Assembly (NCBI RefSeq): GCF_000182645.1
Contig: NZ_ACQA01000002.1
Location: forward strand, 1,235,001 to 1,299,000
Length of the DNA: 64,000 bases
Source of the DNA: Brucella intermedia LMG 3301
GTDB lineage: Bacteria > Pseudomonadota > Alphaproteobacteria > Rhizobiales > Rhizobiaceae
Direction of reading: 5' to 3'
Shown here: positions 8,319 through 16,315 of the stretch, piece by piece
Numbering within the stretch: the stretch's first letter is position 1
How the letters are laid out: every line of letters begins with the position of its first letter
Made by a program: the position numbers and the translations under genes
The notes under the pieces: generated by a model
What the model was told of the DNA's origin: nothing
The model's database searches: none
The model's input: only the letters and a program-made list of their open reading frames with translations

Positions 8319-8848
8319 CCGACAGGCTGCGCGGCTGCCTGCTTTTCAGGAACCTGTTTCCCCGGCGCGGTCGGCGTCGGCGCGCCGCGCATGTTCATGG
8401 CGCGGATTTCCTCGGCTGAAATATAGTTGAACTGCTCGACCAGAAGGTCCTTGATGACCGGCTCTGGAAACCGCGCATTGAGATCGGCGATGATCGAGGC
8501 GCGCACATCCTCGAAGCTCACCTTTTCAACCTCTTTCGTATCCGAATAGCTGCCATAGAACTTGCGGAAGATTTCATCGCTGATGAAGAATTCGAGCGGC
8601 ACGCTGAGCTTCTTGCGAACGTTCGAATCGATCGTATAGACGAGCTGCGTCACCACATAACCGGCGACGCCGCCGTTCGAGAGGATCGGCACGCTCATCA
8701 CATCCGTCTTCACGTAGTCCACGCCTCCAAACCCGCCGACCGCGGCCTGCGCCCCATCCGGGGATGAGGCGTTCTGGCGAACCGCGAAGAAAAGCGAGCC
8801 GAAAGCGACAGCGCAGATCCACAGGCCGATGGCAATGATGCGGATCAT
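8306..8848 (-). CDS. Uncharacterised membrane-anchored protein at the end of the flgE-fliR operon
   Basis: A 180-residue protein with one N-terminal membrane segment (about residues 3-22, IIAIGLWICAVAFGSLFFAV), a periplasmic body and a polar Pro/Ala-rich tail. The topology resembles FliL, but I see no FliL family signature and fliL is present elsewhere (29439). It overlaps the preceding gene by 4 bp (ATGA) and so belongs to the flagellar operon. A role in flagellar assembly or in motor or stator support is plausible from context only. Confidence 0.65.
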   Translation of the reverse strand: MIRIIAIGLWICAVAFGSLFFAVRQNASSPDGAQAAVGGFGGVDYVKTDVMSVPILSNGGVAGYVVTQLVYTIDSNVRKKLSVPLEFFISDEIFRKFYGSYSDTKEVEKVSFEDVRASIIADLNARFPEPVIKDLLVEQFNYISAEEIRAMNMRGAPTPTAPGKQVPEKQAAAQPVGHSE

Positions 8849-9312
8849 CGTGCGTGACCGAGCCTCGCGCTCTGCATGGAATAGGTGCCGTCGGCTTCCT
8901 GCGTTTCCAGCGCACCGCGAATGAGGTCGGCCAGTTCGCCGACAGCCCGCAGATGCAGTTGCAGCGCTTCGCAGTTTTTCTCAAGCTTGTGCTTCAGGCT
9001 GTCGAGCAGTGGCTGAAGCGGCTTCATCGTCGCCGGCTCGGCAGCGCCGGCCGCCTTCTTGATCGCCTTGTTGAAATCATAGAGCCCGCGGCTCTTGCGT
9101 GCGTTGATTTCCGCAAGATCGGGGTTGCCGCCTTCCAGCAGAAGGCGCGTCTCCGTATCGATGACGTCTTCCAGACGCTGGATCGCCCGCACGACCGGCT
9201 TCAATGCTGGGTTCTCGGCCGGTTCCTCTGCCAGCGCCTGACCGGGTTCGCTCGTCACGGCGACGATCAGCGAATCCTCTGGCAGGCTGTTTTCAGAGCT
9301 TGTCTCGGTCAT
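8845..9312 (-). CDS. Probable flagellar export chaperone, FlgN-like
   Basis: A 155-residue, mostly helical, soluble protein. The ATG at 9312 with GAGG upstream is preferred over an in-frame TTG at 9327. Long amphipathic helices (about 40-70 and 95-140), a conserved-looking LKPVVRAIQRLEDVIDTE segment and the ending DGTYS fit an alphaproteobacterial FlgN-type chaperone, which would guard the hook-filament junction proteins FlgK and FlgL before export. Both substrates are encoded upstream in the same operon. The family assignment is by shape and context, so it is tentative. Confidence 0.5.
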   Translation of the reverse strand: MTETSSENSLPEDSLIVAVTSEPGQALAEEPAENPALKPVVRAIQRLEDVIDTETRLLLEGGNPDLAEINARKSRGLYDFNKAIKKAAGAAEPATMKPLQPLLDSLKHKLEKNCEALQLHLRAVGELADLIRGALETQEADGTYSMQSARLGHAR

Positions 9313-9445
9313 TTCGGGGGTCCTCAATTATGACGCTTGTCGTTACGGGCCAATCAGCCGCGCGCGCTGTCCGTGTCGCTATCTTTGTGTGGAACAGTTC
9401 CGGTGAAACGCAGTCCTCGGAACGGTTCTATCTCTCTATTTTCCC

Positions 9446-9490
9446 GCATGTCTTCATCCCGAAACCGGTTCCCCTTTTCGGGAGACATGC
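9446..9490. repeat. Dispersed palindrome family B, copy 1
   Basis: Arms GCATGTCT (9446-9453) and AGACATGC (9483-9490) enclose CCCGAAACCGGTTCCCCTTT. It overlaps the 3' end of the flgJ-like gene and so encodes that protein's last residues. Related sequences occur at 19481 and 44340. Confidence 0.7.
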
Positions 9491-10044
9491 TCCAGCTGCT
9501 TTTGAATGAGCTTGCGTTCGAAACCATGCACGATGTCCTTCGAAACGGCGTTTTCGCTCAAATCGCCTCCCAGATTATTGATCACGTCTCCCAACGCTAC
9601 CGTTGTCGGTGCTTCTGGCCGCGCGTTGCGCGCCGCCTGTTCCTCAAGCAACCTGGCAATGCCGACACCGCCGCCATCCGCCATCTTGTTTGCCATGGCT
9701 TCCGCCATCATGGACTTCCAGTATTCACCGGCGATCCCCTTCCCGAAGGTCGCCGTCGTGTCACTGGTAAACATCGACTGCACGAAGGATTGCAGCATGA
9801 AGGCCTCGAACTTGCGATAGGCCGGGCTGGCCGCATTCTGCGCATCCGGCCGCACGCTGACGCCCGCCGCAAGACTGTCGGAAAAGCTGGCGAAATTGTC
9901 CCGCGTCAGGCCAACGGCAGCCGAGGCCACCATGGTTCCCGGTGCCGACGGCGCTTTCAACCGTTCCGCCGCCATGCGATAGGCTTGCGGATCGGCGGCG
10001 CGCGCCACGTCCATCACCAGATCTGACGGCGGGTTGATCGCCAT
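9454..10044 (-). CDS. flgJ: FlgJ-like rod-binding protein (no hydrolase domain)
   Basis: A 196-residue protein with the FlgJ N-terminal rod-binding pattern at about 85-140 (YRKFEAFMLQSFVQSMF, then GKGIAGEYWKSMMAEAMANKM). It lacks the C-terminal muramidase domain of enterobacterial FlgJ; a separate transglycosylase is encoded at 20627. It should cap the growing rod in the periplasm. The ATG at 10044 has a strong AGAGGGAG site; the open frame further upstream is rejected. The last residues (HVSRKGEPVSG) are encoded by an intergenic-type repeat, so the native C-terminus may have been replaced. Confidence 0.7.
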   Translation of the reverse strand: MAINPPSDLVMDVARAADPQAYRMAAERLKAPSAPGTMVASAAVGLTRDNFASFSDSLAAGVSVRPDAQNAASPAYRKFEAFMLQSFVQSMFTSDTTATFGKGIAGEYWKSMMAEAMANKMADGGGVGIARLLEEQAARNARPEAPTTVALGDVINNLGGDLSENAVSKDIVHGFERKLIQKQLEHVSRKGEPVSG

Positions 10045-10130
10045 GCAATACACTCCCTCTTCTGTTGATTGCACCATAACGGGTCAAACTTGACTGAAAC
10101 TTGTGCGTGCGTTCAGCCTCGTTTTTGCGC

Positions 10131-10532
10131 TCAATCAGGGCCTTGCGACCGGTTTGTCGTTTTCCGGCTAATAAATTCCTCGATAAGGCTGGAAAGTTCG
10201 CGCCGCTCGCGCTCGTTTCTGGTGTCGGTCAGGCGATCCTCCAGCAATTCGACACGCCGCTGTTCCTGCAACAGCGCCTTGCGCTGCGCCTGAAGACGCT
10301 GCTCAAGCTGCTGCGATTCGGCTGCGTTGCTGCCGAGGCGTCTGATAAGCAGCGAGGGATCGATATTGAGCGCATCGCCATCATAGCGGCGATCCTGCAT
10401 GGCGATCAGCGCCTCGCGCTCCTCATCCAGCGCGCCCTTGCGCGCATTGGCTGCGGCAAGCGCCTGTTCCACCCGGGCGCTGCCAAGCTTTTGCAGTTCA
10501 ATCAGCTTCTTCAGATTGCGCGGATTGGTCAT
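10131..10532 (-). CDS. fliJ: FliJ-like coiled-coil protein of the flagellar export apparatus
   Basis: A 133-residue, highly charged protein that is almost entirely predicted coiled coil (residues 5-125, many Glu, Arg, Gln and Leu), as expected for FliJ, the central stalk of the export ATPase complex. It follows fliR by 8 bp within the same operon. FliJ proteins are poorly conserved, so the call rests on size, coiled-coil content and position. Confidence 0.55.
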   Translation of the reverse strand: MTNPRNLKKLIELQKLGSARVEQALAAANARKGALDEEREALIAMQDRRYDGDALNIDPSLLIRRLGSNAAESQQLEQRLQAQRKALLQEQRRVELLEDRLTDTRNERERRELSSLIEEFISRKTTNRSQGPD

Positions 10533-10540
10533 CGCGGCCC

Positions 10541-11308
10541 TCAGAACAATTCACGCAACTGCGTGGCGGTCTCGTTGGTGAAGAAGCGCAGCAGTTCCGG
10601 CAGGATGAAATAGACCACCAGCAGCCCTCCCCCCAGCACAAACGGCATCGACACGAAGTAGACCGGTATGGTCGGCGTCAGCTTGTTCACCAGACCGATG
10701 GCGAAATTGACGAGGATCGCAAAGACGATGAAGGGCGCGGCGATGCGCAGCGTCGCCAGAAAAGCCCCCGAAAGCGCATCGGTGAAGTCGATCATCACTG
10801 CATCGGGACGAAACTGCCCGTCCACCGGAATGGCCACATAGGAATTGAGCAGCGCCCGGAAGATTTCCAGATGCATGTCGGTGATGAAGAACAGGAACAG
10901 CGCGCTGAAGGTGACGATCGTCGCCAATGTCGCCTGCGGTTCGCTTTCCGTGATGGCATCGGCGGGAGAGCCGGAATAGCCGATAGAAACGGCCATCGTG
11001 CTTGCCATGAATTGCAATGCCCAGAAATAGATATGCGCCAGAATGCCAATGACCGCGCCGATGAATATTTCGCTCGCCATCAGGCGGAACAGGGTCAAGG
11101 GCTGCCCGGCATCGACAACGGTGATGATGCGTTGCAGCACGAGCGGCAGAACCGCGAACGAACAGGCGAGCGCGATGAACAGCCTGACCTGCAAGGGAAT
11201 GCGCGCGCTCGAAAGTCCCGGCATCAGCATCAGGCATGCGCCGATGCGGCAGAACGCCAGAACGGCGGCCAGAATGATCTCGTTAAGCGGCAATTGCGCG
11301 ACAGGCAC
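10541..11308 (-). CDS. fliR: Flagellar type III export gate protein FliR
   Basis: A 255-residue inner-membrane protein with about six hydrophobic segments and the FliR/SpaR pattern (start LNEIILAAVLAFCRIGACLMLMPG; later SIGYSGSPADAI; YFVSMPFVLGGGLLV near the end). With FliP and FliQ it forms the export gate core. It starts at a GTG with AAGGGCC upstream. A 180-bp repeat element separates it from flhA, which may weaken co-transcription. Confidence 0.93.
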   Translation of the reverse strand: MPVAQLPLNEIILAAVLAFCRIGACLMLMPGLSSARIPLQVRLFIALACSFAVLPLVLQRIITVVDAGQPLTLFRLMASEIFIGAVIGILAHIYFWALQFMASTMAVSIGYSGSPADAITESEPQATLATIVTFSALFLFFITDMHLEIFRALLNSYVAIPVDGQFRPDAVMIDFTDALSGAFLATLRIAAPFIVFAILVNFAIGLVNKLTPTIPVYFVSMPFVLGGGLLVVYFILPELLRFFTNETATQLRELF

Positions 11309-11350
11309 TCAGGGCCCTTTCATCGTATGTTGCAATAATTACTCCCCTCG

Positions 11351-11530
11351 TCCTTCGAGACGCCACGCCTCGACAAGCTCGGCATGGCTCCTCAGGATGA
11401 GGGGTGTGGGCGCTAGAACTCTTCCTCATCCTCAGGAGGTGCCCTGAGCGCGGGCAGGGCGTCTCCAACCCTCGCTCCCCTCATCCTGAGGAGGTGCCCT
11501 GAGCGCAGCGAAGGGGACCGTCTCGAAGGA
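11351..11530. repeat. Intergenic repeat element between flhA and fliR (family C)
   Basis: About 180 bp bounded by 12-bp inverted ends TCCTTCGAGACG (11351-11362) and CGTCTCGAAGGA (11519-11530). Inside are two nearly identical 28-bp direct copies (11424-11451 and 11479-11506, CCTCATCCT[C/G]AGGAGGTGCC...) and inverted CTCATCCTGAG-type units. The layout resembles the short palindromic repeats common in intergenic DNA of Rhizobiales. No coding potential is seen. Confidence 0.75.
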
Positions 11531-11560
11531 TCAAAAGACCGAAGGATCGACCGGTCATCA

Positions 11561-13651
11561 CTACGAAATCGCGCCAAGTGACTTCACCTCCACGCCACGG
11601 GCGATTTCGACATGGGAGAGCACCGGCAAGGTGGCGAACAGGCGCTCGATAATCATGCGGATATATGGCCGAGCTTCCGGCGAGGACACCAGCACGAAGC
11701 GCTCGCCATTGTCGAAATGCTTGCGGATGACGGCGGAAGCCTCGGTGCCGAACTGTTCCAGCAGGCGCGGATCGATGTCGAATTCGACGATCTCGCCCTT
11801 GGCGTCACGCTTGAGGCTCTGGTGGAAAACCAGATCCCAGCGATTGCCGAGACGCAGAACATTCAGAACGCCATTGTCGGAAAGATCGCCGCAAATCTGC
11901 TGCGCCATGCGCATGCGCACATGCTCCACGATCATTTCCGGGCGGCGGACGAGCGGCGCGATTTCCGCGATGGCTTCGAGGATCAGATGCAGGTTGCGGA
12001 TGGAAATGCGCTCGGCGAGCAGCAGTTTCAGCACCGCCTGCAAGCCCGAATAGGAAATATGCGTCGGGCAGATATCTTCCAGAAGCTTGCGATATTCAGA
12101 ACCCAGACGATCCAGCAGGATGCGCATGTCCTTGTAGGACAGAAGCTGGGCCAGATTGTTGCGGACGATTTCGCTCAGATGCGTCAGCAGGACGGAGAGA
12201 TTGTCCACGGTCATGTAACCATCGCGGCGCAGATCAGCCGCGAAGGTTTCCGGCACCGAATAGGCGCGCATGCCGAAGGCCGGCTCGCGTACTTCCTCAC
12301 CGGGGATGGACGGGATCGGGCGCTCGCCCAGCACGACGAGCGTTTCGCCGACGCGCAATTCGTGGCTGGCGACAGCCGTGCCGTGTATCTTGATGCGATA
12401 GCTTTTCGGCGGCAGGGCAATGTCGTCCGTCACCTTGATTTCGGGAATGACGAAACCGTATTCCTGCGCGAACTTGCGGCGCATCTTGTTGACGCGGTGC
12501 GCCAGTTCCTGCTGCGAGGCGATCAGCCGGGCGGAAAGCTGCTTGCCGAGGCAAAGCTCGATCTGGTTGGTTTCCAGCGACGCCTTGACCGAGTTGCGCT
12601 CCTGCTCTTCCCCCTCGCGCTGCTTCTTGTCGGCTTCGCTCGCTTCCGCCTCGCGCTGGCGCGCCTGGCGGCGCGGCACGGCAATGCCGACAAAGGCCAT
12701 TGCGCCGCCCAGCATGAAGAACGGGAAGGCTGGCAGGCCCGGCATGATGCCGAGGACGAAAAGCAGCATCGCCGCGACCAGAAGCGCCTTCGGATAGGCG
12801 CCGAGCTGGCCGAAGATCGCCTGGTCGGCGGAACCGCGCGTGCCGCCCTTCGACACCAGAAGACCGGCGGCGAGCGAGACGATCAGGGCCGGAATCTGCG
12901 TGACCAGACCATCGCCCACCGACAGTTTGGTGAAGACGTCGGCGGCGTGCGCAATGTCCATGTCGTGGCGCGTGGCGCCGATGATGATGCCGCCGAAAAT
13001 ATTGACGGCGGTGATGATGAGGCCCGCAATCGCGTCGCCGCGCACGAATTTCGAGGCACCGTCCATGGAGCCGAAGAAGGAGCTTTCCTCTTCCAGCTCG
13101 CGGCGGCGGCGCTGCGCTTCCTTTTCATCGATCAGGCCGGACGAAAGGTCGGCATCGATGGCCATCTGCTTGCCGGGAATGGCGTCGAGGGTAAAGCGCG
13201 CGCCCACTTCCGCGATACGCGTCGCGCCCTTGGTGATGACGAGGAAATTGACGATGATCAGGATGCAGAAAACCACCAGACCGATGACGAAATCGCCGCC
13301 CATCACGAATTGCGAGAAGCCGTGGATCACATGACCGGCGGCGAGATAGCCTTCATTGCCATGGGTCAGGATCACGCGCGTCGTCGCGATGTTCAGCGAC
13401 AATCGCATCATGGTGGCGATCAGCAGCACCGTCGGAAAGGCGGAAAAGTCGAGCGGGCGCTGGATCCACAGCGCCACCATCAGGATCAGGACCGAAAAGG
13501 CAATCGAGAATGCCAGCCCGATATCCAGCACCACCGCCGGGACAGGCAGGAAAAGCACCGTCAGGATGATGATGATGCCAACCGCCAGACCCATGTCGCT
13601 GCCGGTCAGAAATCCGCCTTTTATGAAGGGTTTAGCCGCTGCCTGCTGCAC
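11561..13651 (-). CDS. flhA: Flagellar export gate protein FlhA
   Basis: A 696-residue FHIPEP-family protein. The first 330 residues carry about eight membrane helices, with [25 protein letters not shown] (the FHIPEP-type cytoplasmic loop) at about 145-170. The C-terminal cytoplasmic domain, after the charged linker at about 335-355, docks chaperones and substrates. The start is a GTG at 13651 with AGGAG 5 bp upstream. A 23-bp element shared with the fliF upstream region lies 28-50 bp upstream. Confidence 0.96.
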   Translation of the reverse strand: MQQAAAKPFIKGGFLTGSDMGLAVGIIIILTVLFLPVPAVVLDIGLAFSIAFSVLILMVALWIQRPLDFSAFPTVLLIATMMRLSLNIATTRVILTHGNEGYLAAGHVIHGFSQFVMGGDFVIGLVVFCILIIVNFLVITKGATRIAEVGARFTLDAIPGKQMAIDADLSSGLIDEKEAQRRRRELEEESSFFGSMDGASKFVRGDAIAGLIITAVNIFGGIIIGATRHDMDIAHAADVFTKLSVGDGLVTQIPALIVSLAAGLLVSKGGTRGSADQAIFGQLGAYPKALLVAAMLLFVLGIMPGLPAFPFFMLGGAMAFVGIAVPRRQARQREAEASEADKKQREGEEQERNSVKASLETNQIELCLGKQLSARLIASQQELAHRVNKMRRKFAQEYGFVIPEIKVTDDIALPPKSYRIKIHGTAVASHELRVGETLVVLGERPIPSIPGEEVREPAFGMRAYSVPETFAADLRRDGYMTVDNLSVLLTHLSEIVRNNLAQLLSYKDMRILLDRLGSEYRKLLEDICPTHISYSGLQAVLKLLLAERISIRNLHLILEAIAEIAPLVRRPEMIVEHVRMRMAQQICGDLSDNGVLNVLRLGNRWDLVFHQSLKRDAKGEIVEFDIDPRLLEQFGTEASAVIRKHFDNGERFVLVSSPEARPYIRMIIERLFATLPVLSHVEIARGVEVKSLGAIS

Positions 13652-13678
13652 GTCCGTCTCCTGTTTGCGGAGGGAACT

Positions 13679-13701
13679 TAGCTTGCGAAGCTTGCGCGAA
13701 G
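13679..13701 (-). promoter_or_regulatory. Shared flagellar upstream element before flhA
   Basis: Located between fliQ and flhA. It matches the element upstream of fliF (27319-27341) at 20 of 23 positions and contains the 9-mer TCGCGCAAG when read on the coding strand. The plus strand shows two AGCTTGCG units 10 bp apart, a direct-repeat layout suited to OmpR-type regulators such as FtcR. Confidence 0.5.
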
Positions 13702-13709
13702 GCTACGTG

Positions 13710-13976
13710 CTAGAACCCCTTCTCGATGCGCGAATATGCGAGCAGCGTGAAAGAGTTGATCTGCGCGCCGACGAAAGGCGCGGTCAGGGCCAGCACGACG
13801 AAGATGACGATGATCTTCGGCACGAAGGTCAGTGTCATTTCCTGAATCTGGGTCAGCGCCTGGAAAAGCGCAATGCCGATGCCTGCCAGCATCGCGGCAA
13901 GCACCGCCGGGCCGCTTGCCATAAGCACGGTCCAGATCGCGGAATTGACGATATCGAGCGCGTCGGCCTCGTTCAC
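13710..13976 (-). CDS. fliQ: Flagellar export gate protein FliQ
   Basis: An 88-residue protein with two membrane helices and the FliQ pattern (ALFQALTQIQEMTLTFVPK, residues about 38-56). It is part of the FliPQR export gate in the basal body membrane. It follows flgD by 11 bp. Length and motif match the family exactly. Confidence 0.96.
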   Translation of the reverse strand: MNEADALDIVNSAIWTVLMASGPAVLAAMLAGIGIALFQALTQIQEMTLTFVPKIIVIFVVLALTAPFVGAQINSFTLLAYSRIEKGF

Positions 13977-13987
13977 CGCATCATGTC

Positions 13988-14398
13988 CTAGCTGATCTTG
14001 ACGCCTGCGCCGATCATCAGCGTCTTGCCGTCTTCCAGTTCGGCCAGCATGCCGTTGGACTGGATGGTAACGGATTTCACGACGCCGGATATGCTGCCAT
14101 CGGCATTGGTCAGCGTGCGGCCGATCCAGCCTTCGGCCTGCGTCAGCGACGTATTGGCGATTAGCGTTTCAAGCTTGCTGTTCATCTGCACGGCCTGTTC
14201 CACATTGGAGAAGGTCGCAAGCTGCGAGACATATTGCGTCGCGTCCATCGGCTGCGTCGGGTCCTGGTTCTGCATCTGCGTCACCAGAAGCTTGAGGAAG
14301 GAATTGTAGTCGACGCTTGCCTTGTTGGCCGCCGAATTGCTGTTGTTCGGCGTATTGTTGTTCGTCGTGTTCGTGCCGACCGGCGGTGTCGTGGTCAT
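13988..14398 (-). CDS. flgD: Flagellar hook assembly scaffold FlgD (short alphaproteobacterial form)
   Basis: A 136-residue hook cap protein. The N-terminal signature [35 protein letters not shown] (split here as [19 protein letters not shown], then [16 protein letters not shown]) is at about 34-68. It lacks the larger C-terminal domains of enterobacterial FlgD, as is usual in rhizobia. Asn/Thr-rich low-complexity residues fill positions 1-28. It overlaps flbT by 4 bp. Confidence 0.94.
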   Translation of the reverse strand: MTTTPPVGTNTTNNNTPNNSNSAANKASVDYNSFLKLLVTQMQNQDPTQPMDATQYVSQLATFSNVEQAVQMNSKLETLIANTSLTQAEGWIGRTLTNADGSISGVVKSVTIQSNGMLAELEDGKTLMIGAGVKIS

Positions 14399-14853
14399 CG
14401 GTTTGCCTCTGCGGATTTCCGGATTGCAGCCACGGGCGAAGCCGGGGCTTCAAGGCCCATCAGTTCGGCCTCGCGTGGATATTGCGCGCGAATGGTCTTG
14501 AGCGCCTCAAAAACGCGCCCGTTATGAACCAGCTCGTCGACCAGCTTCAGCGCATTCAGGATTTCCACATCCTTGAACGTGGAGAACATGCCCCTCAGCA
14601 TCTGCGCGAAGGTGGCGTGGGCCTGTTCGCGCATGGCCGGTTCGATCAGCATCATCTGCGCGGCGAAATAAAGCTGGCGCAGCGGCGTTGTCGTGTCTTC
14701 GGGCTGGAGAACGTGGTTTTCCAGAAGGAAGGTGGCGTCGTTCAGAAGCTCGAGCGAGACCTTGCGGTCGGCCTTCAGCACTGCACCATTGATAAAGATA
14801 CGTTCGCCCGCGCGCAGCGAAAGGCGAATGGCCGGTTTTCCGTTGGGAGCCAT
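14395..14853 (-). CDS. flbT: Flagellin post-transcriptional regulator FlbT
   Basis: A 152-residue FlbT family protein ([17 protein letters not shown] near the N-terminus, then [22 protein letters not shown]). In Caulobacter, FlbT binds the flagellin mRNA 5' region and affects its stability and translation; in Brucella it is reported to favour flagellin production. It works with FlaF, whose gene lies 1 bp upstream. Confidence 0.95.
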   Translation of the reverse strand: MAPNGKPAIRLSLRAGERIFINGAVLKADRKVSLELLNDATFLLENHVLQPEDTTTPLRQLYFAAQMMLIEPAMREQAHATFAQMLRGMFSTFKDVEILNALKLVDELVHNGRVFEALKTIRAQYPREAELMGLEAPASPVAAIRKSAEANR

Positions 14854-14854
14854 T

Positions 14855-15199
14855 TCAAAGTCCGTCCCGGATCGACTGGGTGATCTCGATCAGCGTGGCG
14901 TAATCGTTGCTTTCGCCCTGGCGGATGCGCTCGATTTCCTTCAGCACGAAAATGCCGACGGAAATGATCGCCGCCTTCAGTTCCTTCGGCAGCACGTTTT
15001 CCTCCGACCCCAGATCGTCGATGATCGTGGTCCAGAGCTTCGTGGTGAAATAGGTCGCGTCGATCCCCTCGCGCGAGCCACTGCCGTTTTCCTTCGCCAG
15101 TTCGAGCATTGCGATGGAACGGTCGAACAGCGTCCGCTCCCGTTCCCTGGCGCTCGCCATATCGTCAGTCATGACATCTTCGTAGCGCATCTGATACAT
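14855..15199 (-). CDS. flaF: Flagellar biosynthesis regulator FlaF
   Basis: A 114-residue FlaF family protein with [17 protein letters not shown] near the N-terminus and an almost fully helical fold. FlaF helps flagellin translation and secretion, counteracting or complementing FlbT. It sits directly upstream of flbT, the usual alphaproteobacterial pair. Confidence 0.94.
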   Translation of the reverse strand: MYQMRYEDVMTDDMASARERERTLFDRSIAMLELAKENGSGSREGIDATYFTTKLWTTIIDDLGSEENVLPKELKAAIISVGIFVLKEIERIRQGESNDYATLIEITQSIRDGL

Positions 15200-15263
15200 G
15201 GTTTTCTCCGTCTATCAGTCCGGACGGGCTCGCATCATGCTGCGTCCGTCCTGATCATCCCGA

Positions 15264-16310
15264 CTATCTGAGATAGTTGAGCAGGCTCATATTCTGCAGC
15301 TGAACCGTCAGCGAATAGGAAGTCTCGATCTGCGTCTTCAAAGCGTTGACGCGGGTCGCCGCCTCGTAAGGGTCGACTTCCTCGAGATTGAGCACCGACT
15401 GGTTCAGTATCTTCTGCTGCGCCACGATACGCGTCGTCGCCGCCTGCGTGCGCGACTGCGCCAGACCGAGCGTCGTCTGTTCCGACGTCGTTTCGGTAAT
15501 CGCCGTCGTCGTAGTCTGCATGGCTTTGCCAGTCAGGGCTTCGAAAGCCTGGCTGTTGAGGCCGATGGTTGCGAATTCGGCGACCATGACCGCCGACATG
15601 ATCGTCCTGCGGAAGCCGTCGGCATTGGCCGAGATCGACGTATCGGCGGTTTCGGTGGGCGAGATGCGGCTCTTGATCACCGTGTCCGATGCATCCGACC
15701 AGTTCGCGGCCCAGTTGGCATCGTTGAACTCCTCGGCGAAATCGCCGTCGAGAAAGGCCGTCATCTCGTCGCCGGTGATGTTGGCCACCTGCGGATCGTC
15801 GATGGCGAAGCCAAAATGGTTCTGAAAGGCCTGGCGCACGGCGGTCTGCGCGGCGCTGCCCTCGGTATAATCGGCAACCGGCTTCACATCGGTGTTCACA
15901 CCGGCGAAGATATATTCGCCGTTATAGCTGGTGTTGAGCAGGCCGGTGACGGAGTTGAGAATAGACTTTGCCGACTTGGCAATCGTGGCGGCACTTTCAG
16001 CGGTATTGTTGGCGCCCGTCAGGTCGCCCAGAAAGTTCTGCGTGTTTTCGATGATCGTGCCGGCAGCGGTCTGCGTCGCATTCATGCGCTGCTGCACCAG
16101 CTTGTTCATGTCCGTCAGCACGCTCAGCCGGTCATATTCCTTGCGCAGGGACACGGTCTGCCCGGATTTCGAGCCGAGCGACAGCCCGACATCGAACACG
16201 GTTCCCGTGGTCGCTTCCTGTTGGGCTTTCAGCATCTCGGCCTTGTTCTTCGCGACCATGGCCCTGAGGGCTGACGTTGCGCCATAGGTGGAAATCGATT
16301 GCGCTTTCAT
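15264..16310 (-). CDS. flgL: Hook-filament junction protein FlgL
   Basis: A 348-residue flagellin-like hook-associated protein 3. The N-terminal helix starts MKAQSISTYGATSALRAMV and the C-terminal helix ends with LQNMSLLNYLR. The ATG at 16310 with GAGG upstream is preferred over an in-frame GTG at 16319 that overlaps the flgK stop. It is exported through the flagellar apparatus to join FlgK to the filament. Confidence 0.92.
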   Translation of the reverse strand: MKAQSISTYGATSALRAMVAKNKAEMLKAQQEATTGTVFDVGLSLGSKSGQTVSLRKEYDRLSVLTDMNKLVQQRMNATQTAAGTIIENTQNFLGDLTGANNTAESAATIAKSAKSILNSVTGLLNTSYNGEYIFAGVNTDVKPVADYTEGSAAQTAVRQAFQNHFGFAIDDPQVANITGDEMTAFLDGDFAEEFNDANWAANWSDASDTVIKSRISPTETADTSISANADGFRRTIMSAVMVAEFATIGLNSQAFEALTGKAMQTTTTAITETTSEQTTLGLAQSRTQAATTRIVAQQKILNQSVLNLEEVDPYEAATRVNALKTQIETSYSLTVQLQNMSLLNYLR

Positions 16311-16315
16311 TGGCC

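Noticed and set aside
11424..11506. The two 28-bp direct copies as a minimal CRISPR array
   Set aside because: Only two copies, palindromic units around them, no cas genes and no further repeats.
11612..13681. A 689-codon open frame on the plus strand, antisense to flhA
   Set aside because: It mirrors flhA codons in high-GC DNA, has a composition rich in His, Arg, Gln and Asp with no family pattern, and flhA itself is unmistakable.
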